Shown here: positions 1-11,463 of the stretch, in pieces
How positions within the stretch are numbered: position 1 is the stretch's first letter
Layout: every line of letters begins with the position of its first letter
Source of the DNA: Cryptomeria japonica
Taxonomy: Eukaryota; Streptophyta; Pinopsida; Cupressales; Cupressaceae
DNA: 64,000 nucleotides
Direction of reading: 5' to 3'
Assembly (NCBI RefSeq): GCF_030272615.1
Contig: NC_081413.1
Span: 562,596,510-562,660,509 of the forward strand
Translations under genes and position numbers: made by a program
The notes under the pieces: model-generated
The model's database searches: none
Seen by the model: only the letters and a program-made list of their open reading frames with translations
Told to the model about the DNA's origin: nothing

Positions 1-1780
1 AAATCTTCCAATTAGCTTTTTAATGTCCCTTTTTAAATTAGCCTACGTAGATGCTAGACTTATTTTCCAAGAGAACATGGCCCGGGGAAATAGAAGCCAC
101 CAATAGAATAATAATGAATAGAATACTTCCATGCATATAAGCATGTGGTTTCCATAAAAGGTAACCTCTAGAACATTGGTATGTTAATCATGATAAATTT
201 TATGATAGTTCATTGATGAGTTAGAAGTTGGTATTCATAACAAAGTGGGGAATACTTTGAGGAATGAATACTGTTAATTTATTAATTTTTATTTTAGAGA
301 ATAAAAATAGCATGTTGAAATTTGTGTTCACTGGTGCTATTTATTGAGGAGTTTGGACTTTGAGAAAGCTTTTCATTGGTGTCTTAGCTTGAGTTGTGTT
401 TAATAGTTGTCCTTATGTTAAAAGCTTTTGTTCTTTTTTCTATTAAATACTTGTATTTGTAACATATTGTAATAGCAAATTTGATTCATATTTATATGTT
501 GTCTATTTGATGATATTTTGACATATTTAATTGTTTTCTCCAAAATATTTGCATTATTCATGCAGTCTATTGTTGTAGATTCTGAGCTCACCTTCATAGA
601 TCCTAGGTGAACAAAAAGTGAAATGATTTTTACTTAGAATTTGTTGAATTCATTGCAATGGTATCAGAATCGAGTTCTTGTTAGATTGAAGGGTGATTAA
701 AAAGGTGTCAATGCCACTCATTGAAAAAGAGATAAGATGTCTATGGAGCAAGGAAAGAAAGCTTCAACAAAACCTTACTCTAACACAAAATGCAAATAAA
801 GGTGAAGAAAGAAAAAACTATAATATAGAGAGAGATTTTTTCTCAACCTTGGAATCCATAAGAGATAGGCAACAACAAATCATTAATAAGTTTTTCAAAG
901 CATTCTAGACTCTAAGTTCTATTCCTACCTACATAAAGTAACTTTTTATTAGGAAGGGGAGATCAACCAGAAGAGGACAACAAGATGGAGATTTGACCAC
1001 CTTCCATGTAGAGTGGAGAGTGGAGAGTGCAGAGTGAAGAATGTCAAGTCGACCCGTCTTTTATAAACTTTTGAAATCTGAAAGCAAAAAATAGGCCTAA
1101 AAATGAGAGAAGGCTCAATCAAGAGCAAACTCATAAGAATCTCCAACACCAATTAGAAAGACTCATTTGACTGTCCAACAAATGTTCAACCCATGTTTGG
1201 ATCTAAAAGTTAGACTACATCTCTTTGAGTCTGTATCAGGCAATCAAATTTGATACTCTTCCCTAGGAAGAAATTTCTCATGAGGTAGTACCATGGCTTA
1301 ATTGCCCAAATTCATAGCCTTGTCACTACATATTAAGAGTTCAATCAAAGATTGATTGCTAGTTTTGAGAGGAGAGATCTTCAAATCCATTTTAGAGACT
1401 TTACAAAATTGAAACATAATGATACAATAAACAACTACATAATGATTTTTAGAGGATTCCAATAATTATACCCAATATTTAAAAAAAAAAAATCACTTTT
1501 CTCTTTAGTAAAGATTTATCTAAGCCCCTCAAAGCCCTAGGTAAGACTTTTTTACTATCATCCTTCAAAAAGCTATCCTTCAAAAAGCTATTGAGAGGGC
1601 TTTGAGACTTGTTCATACTGAGAACAAGACTTCATCTTAGCAAAAAAACCACCTACCATTGGATCACAAAAGAACAATTTTTAGAAACGAGGTTTCAACT
1701 TATTCCCTTAGATTGCCACACAACTACTTTCATCCAAAAGATTGGATGATCGCACTAGATGAACTCCAAAGAAACAAGAG
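1..1780 (+). mobile_element. Decayed 5' end of an LTR retrotransposon (LTR-like, primer site, gag-like)
   Basis: A tRNA-iMet-type primer-binding site at 659-670 directly follows a sequence ending in CA at 657, as expected at the 3' edge of a 5' LTR. The LTR start is not resolved. Downstream, 693-908 encodes 71 residues rich in charged and Gln residues. Translations with many stops continue to about 1760 and read like a plant gag, for example a stretch resembling 'FERRDLQIHF' near 1360-1400. A 15-bp tandem duplication lies at 1561-1590. No protease, integrase or RT follows: F-box copy A begins instead. The gag reading is an inference from amino-acid style; the primer site is seen directly. Confidence 0.45.
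659..670 (+). other. Primer-binding site, tRNA-iMet type
   Basis: TGGTATCAGAAT matches the common plant retrotransposon site TGGTATCAGAGC at 10 of 12 positions. It starts one base after an LTR-like CA end. Confidence 0.6.
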
Positions 1781-1856
1781 ATGTTATTTTCTATGTTTTC
1801 TTATTCCACATTACAAACCCCAACGGCATTGAACGAACATGGAGTGAATCTTGATA

Positions 1857-1876
1857 TTATTATTATATATCTATGT
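1857..1876 (+). promoter_or_regulatory. Putative TATA region of F-box copy A
   Basis: An ATTATATATCTATG stretch lies about 90 bp before the ATG at 1958. The same stretch and spacing occur before F-box copy B (about 34894) and relic C (about 5125), so the promoter was duplicated with the gene. Assignment as a TATA box is inferred from position and composition. Confidence 0.35.
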
Positions 1877-1957
1877 TTTCTTATTCCACATTCAGTAGTT
1901 TTCTAAGATTAAAGGCACTGGTAGACACAAGATAGAGAAAATAAGATAGCAGCAGCA

Positions 1958-3330
1958 ATGGCAATCACAAGGTTGATGGCCAGAGCATCCGCAACAGACA
2001 GGCTGTCTGCATTATCTGATGATGTTCTTTTAGATCATATTTTGAAAAAGATTTCTTACAGAGATGTCGTACGCTCCTCCATCCTCTCTCAGAGATGGCG
2101 ATTCTTGTGGAGGAAAATAACTGTCCTCAAGTTTTGTAGCCAGGATTTTGAGAAACAGCCAGGATTTTGAGAAACAGAAAGATGAAATGAGGATACAGGC
2201 CATAATTAACAATGCCCTGCTACACCTTGATGCTCGTCTTGTCTATTTGAATCTTGGAGTCGCCTTGGATGACCCCAAGGCTGTCGATATCAACACTTGG
2301 ATTCGACTTGCAGCTGAAAAAAAGGTGGAACGCATGGAGCTACACATCTCTTACAGAGATCCAAACGCGACTCTTAACGCTTCTACCATGGTGGAGCTTG
2401 GAGACTCTGTTTTTAGGTGTGACAAACTCACTGCCCTGCTACTGGAATCCATCATTCTTCCCATGATACCCATTAATTTTGGGGTTTTCCGATCCCTAAA
2501 AACACTTTATTGTGTGGATATTTTGAATTTGGATGATATCATGTTTGAGCAATTCATGGTCGTTTGCCCACATCTCCGAAATTTGGGGATTGGAGGTTGT
2601 ATGGGGTTGAGAAACTTGAATATACGTTCTTTCAATCTCAGGTACCTGCAACTAACAGTTCTAAGCCCTGATTTATCATTGCACATTGCTTGTCCCCGAT
2701 TGACAGAAATCAGCCTCACGGATTGGGGGCCACACCCGGGGCTTAAATTACTACAAGGAATTTCAAGATCAGAATCTATTAAACGTATTACTCTTGAGAA
2801 TTATAATACAGGCAATGCCGTGAATCCAGAAATTCCTAGTATTACTGTTCTTAACAGTTTTCCTCGCCTTGAAGAGTTGACAATCCATGGCCGATGTTTC
2901 CAGGTTAGTATTTTGTACATTGAAGTTAATCAGTGACTGGTAAATTATCTTCTTGTCGTTTTATATTTGTGGAACAACATTATTTCTTTCAAAATCTTGA
3001 ATATAGGAATGAACCCACATTATGCTTGATGCAAGAGATGATATCAGATGAGATTCCAGTAGCAGGGTTGACACTGCCAAATTTGAAGATGGTGCGCGTC
3101 CACATTGGACCAGACAAGCAATGACATTTCTGAGTTTTCTTCTCAGAAATAGTCCATTAACAAGTATAACAAGGGTTTTTCTACCCGAACGCTGCCCTAG
3201 GAACATGCGGATTAAATTGCAAGATTTGGAAAAGGAGTTCTCAAAATCAAGATTGTCCAGTGCCACAAGAAGATGGTCAATGAATCCAAATGAAGCTTGC
3301 AAATTTTGTGGAAAATACGTTGAATATTAG
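1958..3330 (+). pseudogene. F-box/LRR protein, copy A (disrupted)
   Basis: The frame from 1958 encodes an F-box (DRLSALSDDVLLDH, later SQRWRFLW), which in intact proteins binds SKP1 to form an SCF ubiquitin ligase. After a frame break, 2148-2903 encodes the LRR part, followed by an intron and an FBD-like C-terminus (VAGLTLPNLKMV, then DLEKEFSKSR). Compared with copy B (34989-36316) there are three lesions. A 19-bp tandem duplication (2138-2156 and 2157-2175) shifts the frame. The intron acceptor is changed from GCAG to GCAA at 3031-3034. A 10-bp loss after 3119 brings a TGA at once. The donor CAG|GTTAGT at 2903/2904 is kept. The C-terminus runs five residues past B's stop. Duplicated flanks extend from about 1806 to 3690. 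A pseudogene is very likely. Confidence 0.88.
2138..2175 (+). repeat. 19-bp tandem duplication causing a frameshift
   Basis: AGCCAGGATTTTGAGAAAC occurs at 2138-2156 and again, exactly, at 2157-2175. Copy B has one unit. The extra 19 bp moves the reading frame by one just after the F-box. Confidence 0.95.
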
Positions 3331-5102
3331 TATCAGGTTAGCAGAATTGGATAACAGTTTCTACATAGTCTGTACAAAGACTATTTAGTATTCCATGTGA
3401 AGATTTTAACTGTTTTTTAAAAAAAATGTACATTCATATGAAAAAAGAGATGGTTATGTTATTTGGATTTGTCATATTACATTCATTTGTACTTTTGATA
3501 TAATATGCAATCCTTTTTAAAGATTTTGAATAAGTGATCCTTGTTAACTGATATTGTATGTTTTAAAAAAATTATCAACGTTTTCTTGAATTTTGAACAG
3601 TTCATAAAGAAAATTTAACGAATATGTTTTTTTTTATTATCACAAGAGCAGTCTAGCAAATTGAGCTGTGGATTTCATGGGGAATGTATGTCATGGAGGA
3701 GTGGATTTCATGGTGAATATATATTTTTAATAAAATTCTATTCTATTTGATTTGTAATTTAAGAAATCAATTTGAGTTGTAATATTTAAAAAGCCTATGA
3801 AAATATGGACTAAAGTCTTATATACAAACTAGCAAAATCAAATCAAATCATAACATTAAATTTTGATTAGATTAATGTTTTGTTATTCCTTTCATTAATG
3901 TTGAATTTCAATTTTCAAACTTATTTATTCAACTCTGATTTTTTCCATGAGTATAATGGTCTTAGTCAATTTTAATTAGATCATTATATTATACTTTCAT
4001 CTAACTCATAATTTTAATTCTATTCTAATACTATGAAAATTATTTTTAAATCATTCTTTACTAATATTTTTTTAATTAGACTATTTAATGTAGGTTTTTC
4101 CTTCTTAAATTATTTTAATTCTAACTTTCTTTTTGAAATTATGTTTATAATATTTCAATTAAACATTCAATATTTATAATAAACAATTCTAATACTAATG
4201 AACCACACTAATTCAAATTTTACCTAGCTAGGTTGTGCATCAAGATGGATCAAATGTTCTATCTTGATGCACAACTTCCATAATATTAATAGATTCCTAA
4301 GGAATGTCGTAGTTATCTAAGGTTATGGTAGGACAATAATAAGACAATAATGGGTTATAGTTAATGTAGGCACTTTAAATATAATTATAATAATAATAAA
4401 AATTAATTTAATATGTAAGAAATGCCACGTTATTTTAAGGCATCTTGTCAACTAAGTAACCAATGCCACATAAGCAGGAGATTTAGTAGGGTATATCCCT
4501 TATGATCTATTATCGCATTGAGATATTAACGCTTTAAATAATTTCAGATTATGTGGTATCGCCGTAAATTTAAGTACTCTAAAAGAATCTTTAAACCGGT
4601 TGAATGTAACAATAAATAAACAAAATCGGGCTGAACACACAAAGGACAATAGGATTTCATGGCGAATGCATGGCATGGAGGAGTAGTGAGTGCAAGTATG
4701 CAAAAAAAAAAATGATTAAAAAATAACTAATGTCTATTTCAAAATTATGTTACTTTTAAAACAATATGTAATATTAAAATTTTGAATTAGTTAAATAGAC
4801 ATCCTTTTAAATGTTCAAACAAATTATGCTGTTCAGAAATAAGTAATAATTTAAATTTTCAAATGATAAAATAACATTTTCTTATTAATAGATTTTGTAA
4901 ATCAATAAAATATATATTAAATACTTTTATAGATAAGTTTTAGAGAAAAGGCAAAAAAAAAATCATGCTAGACTTTCCATTTAATATTTTACTCCCAAAT
5001 TTATTATTTATATTTTATATTTTATATTTTATTTGTTCAAATTCTCTTTTTGTTGGTCTAATCATTAATTATAAAAAATAGTAAAAATTTGTTTGTCCAC
5101 AT
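3331..5102. other. AT-rich intergenic stretch
   Basis: No supportable gene. The first ~360 bp match the 3' flank of F-box copy B. A sequence at 3667-3703 (GGATTTCATGGGGAATGTAT and what follows) recurs in diverged form at 4655-4690. A perfect hairpin lies at 4232-4275. The rest is AT-rich with stops in all frames. Confidence 0.5.
4232..4275. repeat. Perfect 15-bp inverted repeat, 14-nt loop
   Basis: GTTGTGCATCAAGAT at 4232-4246 pairs exactly with ATCTTGATGCACAAC at 4261-4275. It could be a remnant of a small inverted-repeat element or a chance hairpin. No target duplication was found around it. Confidence 0.8.
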
Positions 5103-5420
5103 AATCTTGATATTATTATTATTATTATATATCTATGTTTCCTTACTCTACATTCAATAGTTTTCGAAGATTAATGGCACTAGTAGACACAAGATAGCGA
5201 AAATCGGATAGCAGCAATAGTAATCATAACGTTAATGGCTAGAGCATCCACAATAGACAGGCTATCTGCATTATGAGATGATGTTCTTTTAGATCATATT
5301 TTGAAAAATATTTCTTACAAAGATGTCGTACACTCCTCCATCCTCTCTCAGAGATGGTGAATCTTGTGGAGAAAAACACCCATCCTCAAGTTTTGTCTTT
5401 AGGATTTTGAGAAACAAATC
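5103..5420 (+). pseudogene. F-box/LRR 5' relic, copy C
   Basis: This is colinear with the upstream region and first ~65 codons of copies A and B, including the ATTATATATCTATG stretch and the untranslated leader. The start codon has become ATA (GCAATAGTAATC against GCAATGGCAATC). A TGA falls inside the F-box after 'LSAL', and a second TGA replaces the codon after 'QRW'. Homology ends near 5420, in the 'RIL' (AGGATTTTGAGAAACA) segment that is duplicated in copy A. No LRR part follows. It is a truncated, non-coding relic. Confidence 0.85.
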
Positions 5421-5995
5421 CATAAGATCTTAAGTTGAATCAAATTAATAAATGTCAATATTAGTAAGAAACTCTAAATATAATCAGATGTAGAGGTTGA
5501 AATTGAGAGCTCTAATAAGTTAAAATTTTCAAAGATTCTTATGTCAATAGTATGCCATTATTTATATCCCATAATACTTTTGAAACTAAGGCCTTAAGCA
5601 TGCCAAAATTTATAAATTTGCTCTCAATTGTTGCAAGTATTAGTGATTTTTCCAACTAGATTGATGTCCTGATTGAATTTATGTCCATTGATCTTTTAGA
5701 GTTAATATTTATATACATGGATTCATAGATAGATATGTTGAAATATAATTGTTATTAAGTTCAAATTTGAGTGCCCAATTTAATCAAGTGGAACTAGAAA
5801 GATAAATCCTTTAAATTCCAAAACCAAACACCCAAAGAATTGAGGATTGATGATATGTTTGTGCCTAAGTTGTTGAAAGTCAAGAAACCCATTAATTGGG
5901 TGCATTCCATGTGTTTGTATTAATCTTTACTATAAGAAAATAGGTGTTGTCTTGGGAATACTTTAGAAATATAGCTCCTTAGGATTCTAGAATTG
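5421..5995. other. Unassigned stretch
   Basis: AT-rich, with no convincing ORF or LTR boundary. It lies between F-box relic C and the truncated 3' side of Copia-3, so it may hold unrecognised element remains. Confidence 0.4.
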
Positions 5996-6015
5996 ACTCA
6001 AAACTATGTAATGTT

Positions 6016-6312
6016 CTAGGGGATTCCTACAAATAATACTTGTACACCAACATCATTCAACTTACTAACAGAAAGCAAGTTATGAGCCAAACTTGATATG
6101 TGCATTATGCCATCAATTCCCTTCATTCTTCCATCAGGAAACTGAATTCTGACTCTTCCTCGGTCAACAATTTCAAGAGATGAATCACTAGCTAGGTAAA
6201 CCTTTCCATCACCATACTCTTCATACCTAGAGAACCATTCTCTATGAGATGTCATGTGGAAAGATGCACCAGAGTTGATCAACCAGACATTGTCAACTGT
6301 CTGTGTTGACAA
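6016..6312 (-). pseudogene. Copia-3 aspartic protease region
   Basis: A 98-residue frame contains WLINSGASFHM, matching the Copia protease motif W-x-x-DSGAS-x-HM except that the catalytic Asp is Asn. 'LAHNLLSVSKLNDVG' downstream is the usual end of the Copia protease domain. The protein then ends at 'VLFVGIP', where the element is truncated. Confidence 0.82.
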
Positions 6313-6419
6313 GGTAGTAATGAAGTCATCTGCATCGCTATGAGAAGATTCGGTATCAAAAGAGTTATTCTTCTTCTTCTTTTTTTCCTCTTTACAATCC
6401 TTCTATAGATAAGGCCAGT

Positions 6420-7127
6420 CTACCCAAAATTCCAGCATTTCACCTTGGACTTTTTCCCAGGAGACTTTGATCTCTCCTTTGATTTGGATTTAGACTTCTT
6501 GTTCTTCTGTTTGCCTTTCTCTTCTAATCTTCCTTGAGCAGCAAGGGCCTCCTTGGCCATATCAGAGGATTTCCTCTGTGCCTCTACTGAAAGCAATGAA
6601 GACACCACATCCTCCATTTTGAAAGTGGTTATTGTACTCCAAATAGCCATCACTAGATGGTCCCATGTGTCTGGTAAGGAACACAACAAAAGCATACAAC
6701 GATCCTCATCCTCAATCTTATCTCCCACATAAGTTAACTATGTAATGATCATATTTAAAGCATTTAAATGATTTTCCATAGATGTCCCTTCACTCATCTT
6801 CAAGGAGTATAACTTCTTCCTCAAGAACAACTTATTTCCTAGAGACTTTCCTTGATAAATATCACCATGTTTCTTTCACAAATAAGTTGTTGTCTTATCC
6901 TCATGAATATTGAAGAGAACAGAATCCATAAGGTATAATTTGATCATCCCTTTGGCCTTCCTATCTACGAGGTCCCAATCTTCTTATGTCATGCTTGATG
7001 GTTTTGATTTAGATGGTGAAACCCAAAGGTCTCTATCAACCAATAGGTCTTCCATCTTGAGTTTCCATAACTCATAGTTGCCACCATTGAATTTCTCAAT
7101 TTCCACTCTTCCTGATGTGCTTGCCAT
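6420..7127 (-). pseudogene. Copia-3 gag (capsid region)
   Basis: Translation from the ATG at 7127 begins MASTSGRVEIEKF and continues with a Copia gag N-terminus of the kind that packs element RNA into particles. The stretch 'RCMLLLCSLPDTWDHLV' near 6700 is typical of Copia gag. Premature stops precede 'EDWD' (CAA to TAA), occur in 'YLxKKHG' (TGG to TGA) and before 'LTYVGDK' (CAG to TAG). The C-terminal end is very Lys/Ser rich and stops at 'KCWNFG', where a CCHC zinc knuckle would begin. Confidence 0.8.
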
Positions 7128-7237
7128 TTCAGTCTACAATTTCAAACAAACCTTTGAAAAAATCCCTCTGTAGAATTAACACAAAAAACTCATCCTACCC
7201 GAAAGGATAAAGAAGCGTGCGGAAAATGCCTTCCTAA

Positions 7238-7782
7238 TGTTAATTTCTCAAAGGAGAAAAGAAGATATATATTTCAATTTGAATTACAATAATTTAAGAT
7301 ACACAATACAAGATAAATAAAGAAATATGAAAAACACAATCACAGAGATGTACACCAGATTTCATGTGTGAAAACCCTTACGGGTGAAAAACCCACACAA
7401 AAAAAGAAATCTCTTGTATTACAGTAAAAACTATTTACATATAAGTTACATATTTTCAAGCTTTGATCTAGTCTCTATTCAGGCAACAACAGTTCAAAAT
7501 ATTATATTAACAATTAGCTTTTAAACTCAACATTACAGAATTACCAATCATCCAACACAACTAACCAACCTTCTCTTCAACCATTTTCCAGATGTTTATA
7601 TGTCTTTGTCGAAAAAAAGTTCGATTTAGTTACCACACCTCCAACTGTCAAACTTCCTGAGATTGTCAATAACATGGCATGTTGTCTCTATTGCTTCCTC
7701 TGAGTCATTCCAGTTTCTGCCAATAAACTACACATAGCTCAGCAAGTCATTTCACATTTAGTAGTGGTCCTCATTTCTAACA
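7238..7782 (-). repeat. Copia-3 5' LTR
   Basis: On the plus strand it begins TGTTAATTTC and ends ATTTCTAACA, giving matched TGTTA/TAACA ends. It lies immediately upstream of the Copia-3 gag and contains the CACACATGAAATCTGG-like segment (minus strand) common in plant Copia LTRs. The partner LTR is absent. Confidence 0.65.
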
Positions 7783-7824
7783 CTTTTGGCTTCACTTGTC
7801 GCCGAGGCTACTTGGACATTGTTA

Positions 7825-8360
7825 CGAGATGACAGGGTGAGGATGTTTGCTACTTTCTTAGTTAGCCCAAAATGATTTTTGGAACCCTCAGACTACCTAC
7901 GGGGTGGCAGGGAAAGCAAGTCTCATTTCTTCCTTGTTAGCTTGCAACATCTTCATCCAATCATTGTTCATCTTGTGAGGTGGTGGAGAGAACCTTACCT
8001 ACACCCTTGTCTTTACCCTATACTCCACCTTTGTTCGTTAGATAACCCTCATGAGGTACCAAGAAAGTTGCACATCATCTTTCTCCTGCTATCCTCCAGG
8101 CTTCCTTGTTGAGTTCTTAATGTCATCTGGGGTGGTAGGGAAAGACTAAAGCTATACATCATCTTCTACCCCGCAAGCCCTCTTACTTGACCTTGAGAGT
8201 CATCTAGGGTGGTAGGGGGGGACTAAGTCTCCTTCCTTCTAGCTATCTCGCACCCTTATTCAACGCAGCTTGTTGAGCTACAGGGTAAAATGAGAAAGGC
8301 TAAGTTTCCTTTCCTTTCTATCCCGCAACGCTTTCCACATTTTGCTTCTCCAAGTGGAAG
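7825..8360. repeat. Degenerate tandem array, ~76-bp unit
   Basis: A block like GGGGTGGTAGGGAAAG recurs at about 7825, 7901, 7977, 8053, 8129, 8206 and 8281, giving spacings of 75-77 bp. Each block is followed by CTAAGTCTCCTTCC-like and TACCCCGCA-like segments. The array abuts the broken RT end of the Gypsy element at 8400. A related array lies at 29650-30475. The 77-residue ORF at 7879-8112 is an artefact of the array. Confidence 0.8.
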
Positions 8361-8444
8361 TATAACACAAAGAATATTCAACTACTTTGTCAATAACACA
8401 AAGGTTATTTAGTTCCCTTCGAAGATCAATAACACAAAAGTTAT

Positions 8445-9404
8445 TCACACTAAATTGCTCATTTCATAGAACAAGTGCCATCTGCTCAAGATTTCAACCA
8501 GTAAGTTTGAGATACCCATTCTCAACAAAGAGAAATTGGGTATTGCCAATATGAGGAAGGAACTCATCACTTCCTTAAGTTTTTCAAATGCTATTTGGGC
8601 CTCCTCGCTCCATTTGAATTTTCCCTTCTTATTTAGATCTGTTAGTGACATTGTTATCTGTGAGAAACTATTCACAAACCATTAGTAGTAACTGCATAAG
8701 CCCAAGAATACTCTAAGATGTATTAAATTTTTAGGCTTTGGCCAACATTGAATTGCCTCTATCTTTTCTTCATCCACGCTTACCCCTTGAGCACTTATTT
8801 TATGCCTTAATTATAAAATTTCTTCCATTCCAAACTCACATTTTGATAACTTGGAAAACAAGGATTGTTGCTCTAGTATTCCATGTACTTCATCAATATG
8901 TCTTAGGTGTTCTTCCCAAGTTTTACTATTTATTAGTACGTCATCAAAGAAGACTAGTAAAAATTTCCTCAATTGCCCCCCTGAAAATATGATTCATGCA
9001 ATACTGGAAGGTAGCTGGTGCATTAGTTAGCTCGAATGGTAAGACAAGGAACCCAAACTGACAAGAGTGACATTAGAATGTTGTTTTTGGTATATCTTCT
9101 TCCCTCAATCAGATTTGGTGATACCTTGATCTAAGTCAATTTTAGAGAAATAGACTACCCCATGTAGTTCATCCATAAGCTCATAAATTCAAGGAATATG
9201 ATACCTATTCTTGACGGTCTTTTTGTTAAATGTTCTATAATCAATGGACATCCTCATTGTGTCATCTTTATTCTTTGAAAGTACTACTTCTGAAGCAAAA
9301 GGGTTGGAGCTAGGTTGAATATGCCCCATCTCCAATAATTCTTTTAGAGTTTTCTCAATTTCCTCCTTATACTTATGAGGATGGTGGTATGGAGTGGTGA
9401 CCAC
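8445..9404 (-). pseudogene. Gypsy reverse transcriptase fragment
   Basis: The 9404-9189 frame holds the N-terminal RT block (ELLEMGHIQPSSNPFASEVV, then MSIDYRTFNKKTVKNRYHIP). The segment resembling 'YFSKIDLDQG' follows in broken frames at about 9170-9120. The 8675-8445 frame holds the region after the RT palm (KGKFKWSEEAQIAFEKLKEV), which in the family leads into RNase H. The YxDD region lies in broken frames between them. It is inactive. Confidence 0.82.
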
Positions 9405-9566
9405 TGGTTTTGACCCTTCTTCTAATTCAATGGAGTTCTCAAAACCTCTTTTTGGAGGAAGACCTAGAGGGATTTCATCAAAAATCTTCTTATGCCTTTT
9501 TTGTAATGGTTGAATATCTACATGGATTGATTTTTCTTGAGGAATAGTCTCATCTAGGATTAAGAA

Positions 9567-10118
9567 TTAGGTTGTCCATTCAACTTGATCATGTCTTAGA
9601 ATATTTTCCATCCTTTTTGCAGAGAGTACCCTAGGATTCCCATCATATAGGCCTTGCAACACAACCCTTTCCCCACCTTGTCCAAAACTTATCTCTAATT
9701 TTTGGAAGTTGAGATTGACATCTCCTAGTGATTGTAGCCAAGGGGTACCTAAGATTTTATCTGTATCCCCTAGTTTTACAACATAAAATTTATCTTTAAT
9801 TTGATGTTTCCCAATAGTAATGTTAAGTTCAAGAATCTTTTTGTTACATGAAGTAGTGAGTCTAGTTGCTAGAGCCACCTTGAATCCCTTAAATTCCTTC
9901 ATTTCTAACTTTAGTTTTTCAGCTACGTTCTCATCTATGAAATTATGGGAGGACCTAATATTAACAAGAGTAGTTATTTTCTTTCCATTAATCACTCCTT
10001 GAATTCTAAAAGGGTGATGTTTTGATGTTCTTGAGATGGAGGCCAAAGTTCCTCCTTCCTCATCCTCCTCTTCGTATCTTTCTCTTTTGATTGATCCTTC
10101 CTCAACTTCATTTGACAT
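9567..10118 (-). pseudogene. Gypsy retropepsin-like protease
   Basis: A 183-residue open frame. Residues ~35-60 read 'NGKKITTLVNIRSSHNFID', where the family motif is L-V-D-S/T-G-S-S-H-N-F-I; the catalytic Asp is Asn and the Gly is Arg. 'KILGTPWLQSLGDVNLNF' corresponds to the conserved G-x-x-W-L segment. Protease activity is lost, although the frame is open. Confidence 0.85.
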
Positions 10119-10259
10119 GCCTTTAATATTATGTGCTTGGATTATTTTCGTTCAACACATATGAACAAGTTCCCAACTTTATTTACACTTGAAGCATTAT
10201 CTCTCTTTCACAAGATCACTTCAATGACATTTTTTCCCTTGTTTCCATTCACTTTTGCA

Positions 10260-11388
10260 TCAAAAAAAGGACTTATCTCTTTGGTTGGACTCTTGGCCAC
10301 AAGTGTGACCCCTTTCCCATTTCTTTTTGCAATAAAAACAAAGGCCCTTCTTCCTTAATTGCCCCTGATAATTGTAAGAAAGATATGGTCTTTTGCATCC
10401 ATCCTTCCCAATGAAATGCTTATCTTTTGGTAGTACTTTCTTAGGGTGATTATTTTCCTTTTCTTGGGTAGCATCGAGCCTTGTATCTTTAAGGATTGCC
10501 TCTTGAAGTGTAACTAGATCTAGGGCACTTACTAGGCCTTGGGTGGCATCTGCTAGTTCCTCAATGAATAGGTAGATAAGTCTTATTTCTAAAATTCTCG
10601 GTACTCTAACGGATAACCTCTGAAATTTTGCCACATAGTCCTAAATGGATCCTTCTTTCTTGATTCTTGTCAACTCTTTGAATTATTCCTTAGGGTGCTT
10701 ATGATCAAATCTCTCAATCATTTTTTTTGTAAATGCATCATATTTTTTTTATGTTTTGGTGATCTTGTGTGATTAACCCATGGTACCACCATTCATGGGC
10801 CACTCCTTCGAGGTGTAATATGGTGAATTTAATGGCATCTTCCTCCAACACTGGTCTAAGGGAAAGGTATGTGTCAAGCTTTTGAATCCATTCTTGGGTT
10901 GTGATCCTTTTTGACCCAACAAAATTTGGGAGTTTTATTTCCCTTACCTTATGTCGCAAGTCCTTGTTGTTTTGGTTGCTTACCCTCCTTTGTGTTCTCT
11001 TAGTTATAGCTTCACAATATGCTTAGAAAGGAATATTCCTCCTAATTTTTGTGTCTAGATTTGTATAGGCTTCAGCCAAGTGGTCCCAATCTAGGTCTTG
11101 GCCATCTATCTCTTCTTCCCCTCTTATTGATTCCTCCCTTTTTAAGAATGGATTCTTAGTTAATCTTAGTGGTGGTTCTAGATAGGTTGTTATTTTTAGA
11201 TTGGCTTGGAGTGGTTTCCCTTATATTTCCATCTTGGAGTTTAAGAGAACTTATGGTGGTACTTATATTTTGTAAGGCTTAAAGTAGTGCTTGGCTAGTC
11301 TTTTTTTATTTTCCTTAATAAAGGCTTGGGCTTTCCTATCATTATTTTCCATGAAATCCCTAAGCTCCTCCCCCATTTGGTCACCCAT
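10260..11388 (-). pseudogene. Gypsy gag with CCHC zinc knuckle
   Basis: From the ATG at 11388 (MGDQMGEEL) the frame runs with stops through 10959-10738 ('REIKLPNFVG', 'WIQKLDTYLSL', 'HEWWYHGL', all typical plant Gypsy gag) and 10634-10260. It ends in the nucleic-acid-binding knuckle CFYCKKKWERGHTC. The domain normally forms the capsid. Confidence 0.82.
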
Positions 11389-11450
11389 GTTGTTGCTATT
11401 TCCCTAGGTTCTCCTTTGGTAAGTTTTCATTAAACAACCCCTCACAAGCT

Positions 11451-11463
11451 GGAACTGATACCT
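11451..11463 (-). other. Degenerate primer-binding site of the Gypsy element
   Basis: On the minus strand it reads AGGTATCAGTTCC, sharing GGTATCAG with the tRNA-iMet site. It lies 60 bp before the gag ATG. The adjoining LTR edge would be near 11466-11468. Confidence 0.45.

Larger units (their letters stand above)
5996..7782 (-). mobile_element. Copia-3: 5' LTR, gag and protease, 3' truncated
   Basis: Read on the minus strand: an LTR (7782-7238), a short leader, a gag with stops from the ATG at 7127, then a Copia-type aspartic protease to about 6016. Integrase, RT and the 3' LTR are missing; the coding match ends near 6000. No standard tRNA-iMet primer site is visible after the LTR, so it is deleted or of another type. 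Confidence 0.8.

Noticed and set aside
949-1152. 67-residue minus-strand ORF
   Set aside because: Antisense to the decayed gag-like region; no features.
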